A stretch of 64,000 nt of DNA from Adineta vaga (lineage: Eukaryota; Rotifera): positions 6,882,001 to 6,946,000 of the forward strand of contig CP075495.1 in NCBI GenBank assembly GCA_021613535.1, given 5' to 3'. A model generated the notes under the pieces. It worked only from the letters and a program-made list of their open reading frames with translations. It was not told the DNA's origin and searched no databases. The position numbers and the translations under genes are program-made. Shown one piece after another: positions 60,511 to 64,000 of the stretch; the stretch's first letter is position 1, and each line of letters opens with the position of its first letter.

Positions 60511-62253
60511 ATGTTCTATGCGATATGCGTTTTCATTTTCCAATGGCTTCTTATATCTACTGTGAATTCATCGTTTACAACAAAACCAGATACATGGGCA
60601 GCATGTGATAATTTAGGACGTGTATTACCTACTTATGATCAAGTAGGAGATATTAGACCAAATAAGTTCATTGGAATTTTCTATTTTCTTTGGGCTGAAA
60701 ATGAAGCGGGGTATAAAACAGGTCCATATGATAATACAGAAATATTAGCAAAAGCTAACGGAAGTTTAATCAATGCGACTTGGGGTCCGTTAAATAGTTT
60801 TCATCATTGGGGTCAACCCTATCTTAATTATTATCTCATGGATGACGAATTTGTAATTAGAAAACATGCTCAGATGCTAGGTGATGCTGGTGTTGATACG
60901 CTAATACTTGATGCTACAAATGCATTTACATATGATAATATATGGTCAAAAATCGGTAGTATTTATATGGATATGCGTTCGAAATCAATACGTACACCAA
61001 AATTTTGTTTCATAACATGGTCATCAAGTGAACAAACAGTTCGACGATTGTATGACTATTTATATAATCAAAATCTTTATCATGACTTATGGTTCATGTG
61101 GCAAGGTAAACCACTTATATTTGCCAATCCAACTGGTTTTCCATCTGATTTATTGAATTTTTTTACTATACGAGAATCATGGGCATGGACGCAAGGTCAA
61201 GCATGGTATGGTGATGGTCGTGGTAAATGGCCATGGATCGATAATTATCCACAAGGACGTGGTTTAAGTGAAGAAGGTCAATTAGAACAAACTTGTGTAA
61301 CAGTTGCTGGTCATCCTGTCATGAATATTGGTCGTTCATTCAATGGGCTAACTCAACATGAACCTGACACAGTTAATCCATTGAATGGTACATACTTTTC
61401 TCAACAATGGGAACAAGCATTAAAAATAGATCCATCATTCATATTTGTAACGGGATGGAATGAATGGATTGCACAACGTTTCGTACAAACAAGTGCAACG
61501 AATTCTTTTATTGGAAAACAATGGCCCATAGGTACTACATATTTTGTTGATGAATTTATTGAAGAATATTCACGTGATATTGAACCAATGTCGGGTGGTC
61601 ATGGAGATAATTATTATTATCAGTTGATCAGTTATATTCGACGGTTTAAAGGCATGTCTAAACCAGACATCATTTCGCAACCGAAAACCATTCAAATCAA
61701 TACCGATTTTACTCAATGGAATAATGTGACACCTTCTTATCTTGATGATTTATTCGATATTCCATTTCGTGATCATCCACGATATGGTGATCAAGGCGGA
61801 CAATTGATTGATCATAGTCAACGTAATGATTTAGATACAATGCAAATAGCTCGTGATAATCTCTATATCTATTTTCATTTACGTACAAATGGACAATTGA
61901 TACAAGGGAATAATTGTACGTGGTTATTTCTCAATACGGATAATAATTATTCAACAGGTTGGATTGGTTTTGATTATTTAGTTGATTTAGGTGAAAATCA
62001 ATTGAAGAAGAATATCAATAATACAAGTCATTGGCAAAATCAACAGTCTGTTTATATTGTCAATAATAATTATGATGAATTACATTTTGCACTTTCTCGT
62101 CAATCACTTCAACTTAATCAAACAGGATTTCATCTACAATTTAAATGGTTTTCAGCTGATTTGCTATATACAATTGATCCGCTTAATTTCATTGATAAAG
62201 GAGATTCAGCACCCAATGGTAGATTTGCATATACATATGTGGCTAATAAGTAA
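60511..62253 (+). CDS. Secreted GH99/WbsX-like glycosidase, intronless
   Basis: 580 aa with a clear signal peptide (MFYAICVFIFQWLLISTVNS). The catalytic-type domain begins FIGIFYFLWAENEAGYKTGP and continues with VIRKHAQMLGDAGVDTLILD, DLWFMWQGKPLIFANPTG and FVTGWNEWIAQRF; GWNEW is typical of the GH99-like/WbsX TIM-barrel superfamily. The C-terminal 180 residues (DTMQIARDNLYIYFHLRTNG; CTWLFLNTDNN) look like a beta-sandwich carbohydrate-binding domain of the CBM9/DOMON kind. Several N-glycosylation sites (e.g. NGSLINAT) support secretion. The lack of introns in a 1.74-kb gene, unlike most neighbours, and similarity mainly remembered from bacterial proteins suggest horizontal acquisition. Substrate unknown. 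Confidence 0.72.
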   Translation: MFYAICVFIFQWLLISTVNSSFTTKPDTWAACDNLGRVLPTYDQVGDIRPNKFIGIFYFLWAENEAGYKTGPYDNTEILAKANGSLINATWGPLNSFHHWGQPYLNYYLMDDEFVIRKHAQMLGDAGVDTLILDATNAFTYDNIWSKIGSIYMDMRSKSIRTPKFCFITWSSSEQTVRRLYDYLYNQNLYHDLWFMWQGKPLIFANPTGFPSDLLNFFTIRESWAWTQGQAWYGDGRGKWPWIDNYPQGRGLSEEGQLEQTCVTVAGHPVMNIGRSFNGLTQHEPDTVNPLNGTYFSQQWEQALKIDPSFIFVTGWNEWIAQRFVQTSATNSFIGKQWPIGTTYFVDEFIEEYSRDIEPMSGGHGDNYYYQLISYIRRFKGMSKPDIISQPKTIQINTDFTQWNNVTPSYLDDLFDIPFRDHPRYGDQGGQLIDHSQRNDLDTMQIARDNLYIYFHLRTNGQLIQGNNCTWLFLNTDNNYSTGWIGFDYLVDLGENQLKKNINNTSHWQNQQSVYIVNNNYDELHFALSRQSLQLNQTGFHLQFKWFSADLLYTIDPLNFIDKGDSAPNGRFAYTYVANK

Positions 62254-64000
62254 TAAATCAATAGACAATGAAAAATCGATTTTCTATAAATGATGTCAGA
62301 AAAAATAAATATCAATCATCCATTAACAGTCGTTTGTCTTTTTGTTAATCGAATATGAGAGTTTTTCTTTTAGGTTTATATCACGCTATAACAATAATGT
62401 CAGTCGCTCGATATACGATATAAGATGAACGTGCTCAATGTTAAAATCAAAGTCGTTCTTTTTTTAAGGTCATAATTGCGTTATTAACGATGAGCCGGAA
62501 ACGACTACCACTCCTACTGGCATCATTGTTGTGCATTGATGAATCCGTTTTTTTTTCTGCAATTAATGAGCTTCGAAAAAGCAAAAAGAAAAGATCATCT
62601 GCATACATGCATTTGTTGACGTAGGACAAGATATTATTTACGGTAACACTGAACCATTTTTTATATTTTTGTTTAATAGATATCCAATAATGTAGATATA
62701 TACATAGAGGAAAAGATTAGCCTATAGTAAGCATTAGCTTGTTTTGTATACATTATCAGTTTTTTCGTAATCTTCTCTTCTATCCGAAATCTTATATCAT
62801 TTTATTGGCAGCTATTTCCGCTCGTCATCTAGTCATAGATTTGTTTTGTTGATAACATCTCTCGTTCCTACCATCTTTCGATGTCTGCGACAATTTCTCT
62901 TATTTTTTGATTATGCCAATAACACGGATGTTCGCTGATTGATGGTTCGATTGAGAGGTTTCAAAGAGAGTGCATCTATATATATATATATACAAACATA
63001 TTCGCACTAAATACTACTAAACGTTTGGTCTCGTGTGCAAAATGTGGTAAAAAATGCTCTCTTTTATATCTGTCTATTTTATGTGGACCTGCTCGGTTGT
63101 TATTCTAGCCTGATTTATGCATATCGAGTTATTGTTTCTGTCCCATTTTCTCTTGCTCTTCTCTATCGTAACTCCTTAGATATATATATATACAATCTCC
63201 TTAGTAGTTTGCAGTCGTTCCGCATGTAACTGGTGTGTTCTTTTCAAGATGCAACGATGAGAACGATGACGTGCATATTTTATCTATCTAAGATGTGCTC
63301 TTACGTCTCTCTTCTTTTTTGACGTGACAGAAACGATTCTATGTGAGACTTGTTTTTTTTATTTTTTGTGCACATAAATATATATATATATATATATACA
63401 GACAAATTCTTTTTCCACACATATGAATATATACGAGACATACATATATATTTATATCTATATATAATATTGATTGATTCACCAAATCAGTTTGTAATCG
63501 TGCTAAATAGAAGAAGTGTCGATAGAAAAAACAGTGAATCTGGTAAAGTAGGACTGATACGATTGAAGAATAAGAAGTAGCAGTAGCAGTTATTATTGTA
63601 AAGAACACGCATCAAAGCATAAAATAACAGAAGACAGGAAATGTGTGAGATAGATAAGCAATGTAAACACAGTAAGAAAAAGAGCATATAGTTCTATCAA
63701 ACGACCTCTAATACATCTTTCGGAAATAGATATATTATTATCATCGACGTCACTTTTATCTGTCACCACCCTTCTATCTATTCCTACAAATTTCACTTCG
63801 AAAATTTACAGATCTTTTCTTTCTCTCATTCTCTTATTAGAGAATATTACAAGAAATGTATGCTAACGCGCGCATATACACCGTCTTTTAAATTTGTGTC
63901 TCTGTGGATTTGAGCGTTCCGTCAACGGTTGTCGTTCTCTTTCTCTACTAGTTCTTCTTCTTCTTTTTCTTTGGCTTCGTCTTCTCGTTTCTTTTGCACA
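62254..64000. other. No gene recognised, 1.75 kb, simple repeats
   Basis: AT-rich, with (TA)n runs at about 62978-62991, 63180-63191 and 63376-63399, a TA-rich patch 63440-63470 and a TTC/TCT tract at the very end (about 63953-63975). Possibly the 3'-UTR of the upstream gene and the 5' region of a gene outside the window. Confidence 0.5.

Noticed and set aside
1-64000. CRISPR arrays, bacterial operons, tRNA or rRNA genes, telomeric arrays, intact transposons
   Set aside because: No regularly spaced direct repeats, no tRNA-like box B or cloverleaf noticed, no transposase or reverse transcriptase frame, and no tandem telomere-like array seen by eye; the spliced eukaryotic genes rule out a bacterial reading.

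Overview
This is a metazoan nuclear window: AT-rich and gene-dense, with many short GT...AG introns (mostly about 48-110 bp) and a few of 0.4-1.7 kb. About 18 protein-coding loci were found, and all but one lie on the + strand. The gene set (Notch, a tau/MAP-type protein, ATF7IP, GAPVD1, NSE4, PHRF1) is animal. My best guess is a bdelloid rotifer. That is inferred from the compact introns, a likely spliced-leader style (a 3' splice site just before many start codons), an AA15 LPMO, and an intronless secreted bacterial-looking glycosidase. No sequence seen here proves the taxon.

Layout. 1-2133: 3' part of a DIS3L2-type exoribonuclease. 2720-6674: a long low-complexity protein ending in a Cys/His zinc-finger-like module. 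7047-8635 and 9140-10598: two neighbouring PWWP-domain paralogues that share a 448-bp block differing at only 2 sites, while the rest of the genes has diverged. 14172-19464: tau/MAP2/MAP4-like protein with an SPV-repeat projection region and two tubulin-binding-type repeats, each on its own 31-codon exon. 21097-22426: secreted AA15 LPMO. 22601-24481: NSE4. 24677-27203: ATF7IP/windei homologue with an apparent one-base frameshift. 27531-33621: GAPVD1/RME-6. 36287-37202: small coiled-coil protein. 38087-39767: membrane GT2 glycosyltransferase. 39879-40610 (-): unassigned, PIN/NYN-like with a C-terminal Cys/His motif. 42470-46814: very short Notch receptor (7 EGF repeats, 3 LNR, TM, RAM-type motif, ankyrin). 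47085-48266: rhodopsin-like GPCR. 49219-49503: small Lys-rich protein. 49929-52077 and 52324-55705: PHRF1 apparently split into a RING-PHD gene and a separate gene with the conserved C-terminal module. 56349-57329: alpha/beta hydrolase. 59966-60106: a lone coding exon. 60511-62253: secreted GH99/WbsX-like protein. 62254-64000: no gene recognised.

Several genes act in nuclear processes: DIS3L2 in RNA decay (mainly cytoplasmic), the PWWP pair, ATF7IP in H3K9 silencing, NSE4 in SMC5/6, and PHRF1 in ubiquitin/chromatin. They are interspersed with signalling and carbohydrate-active genes, so no single pathway is evident. Exon coordinates were read by eye and may be off by a base or two.
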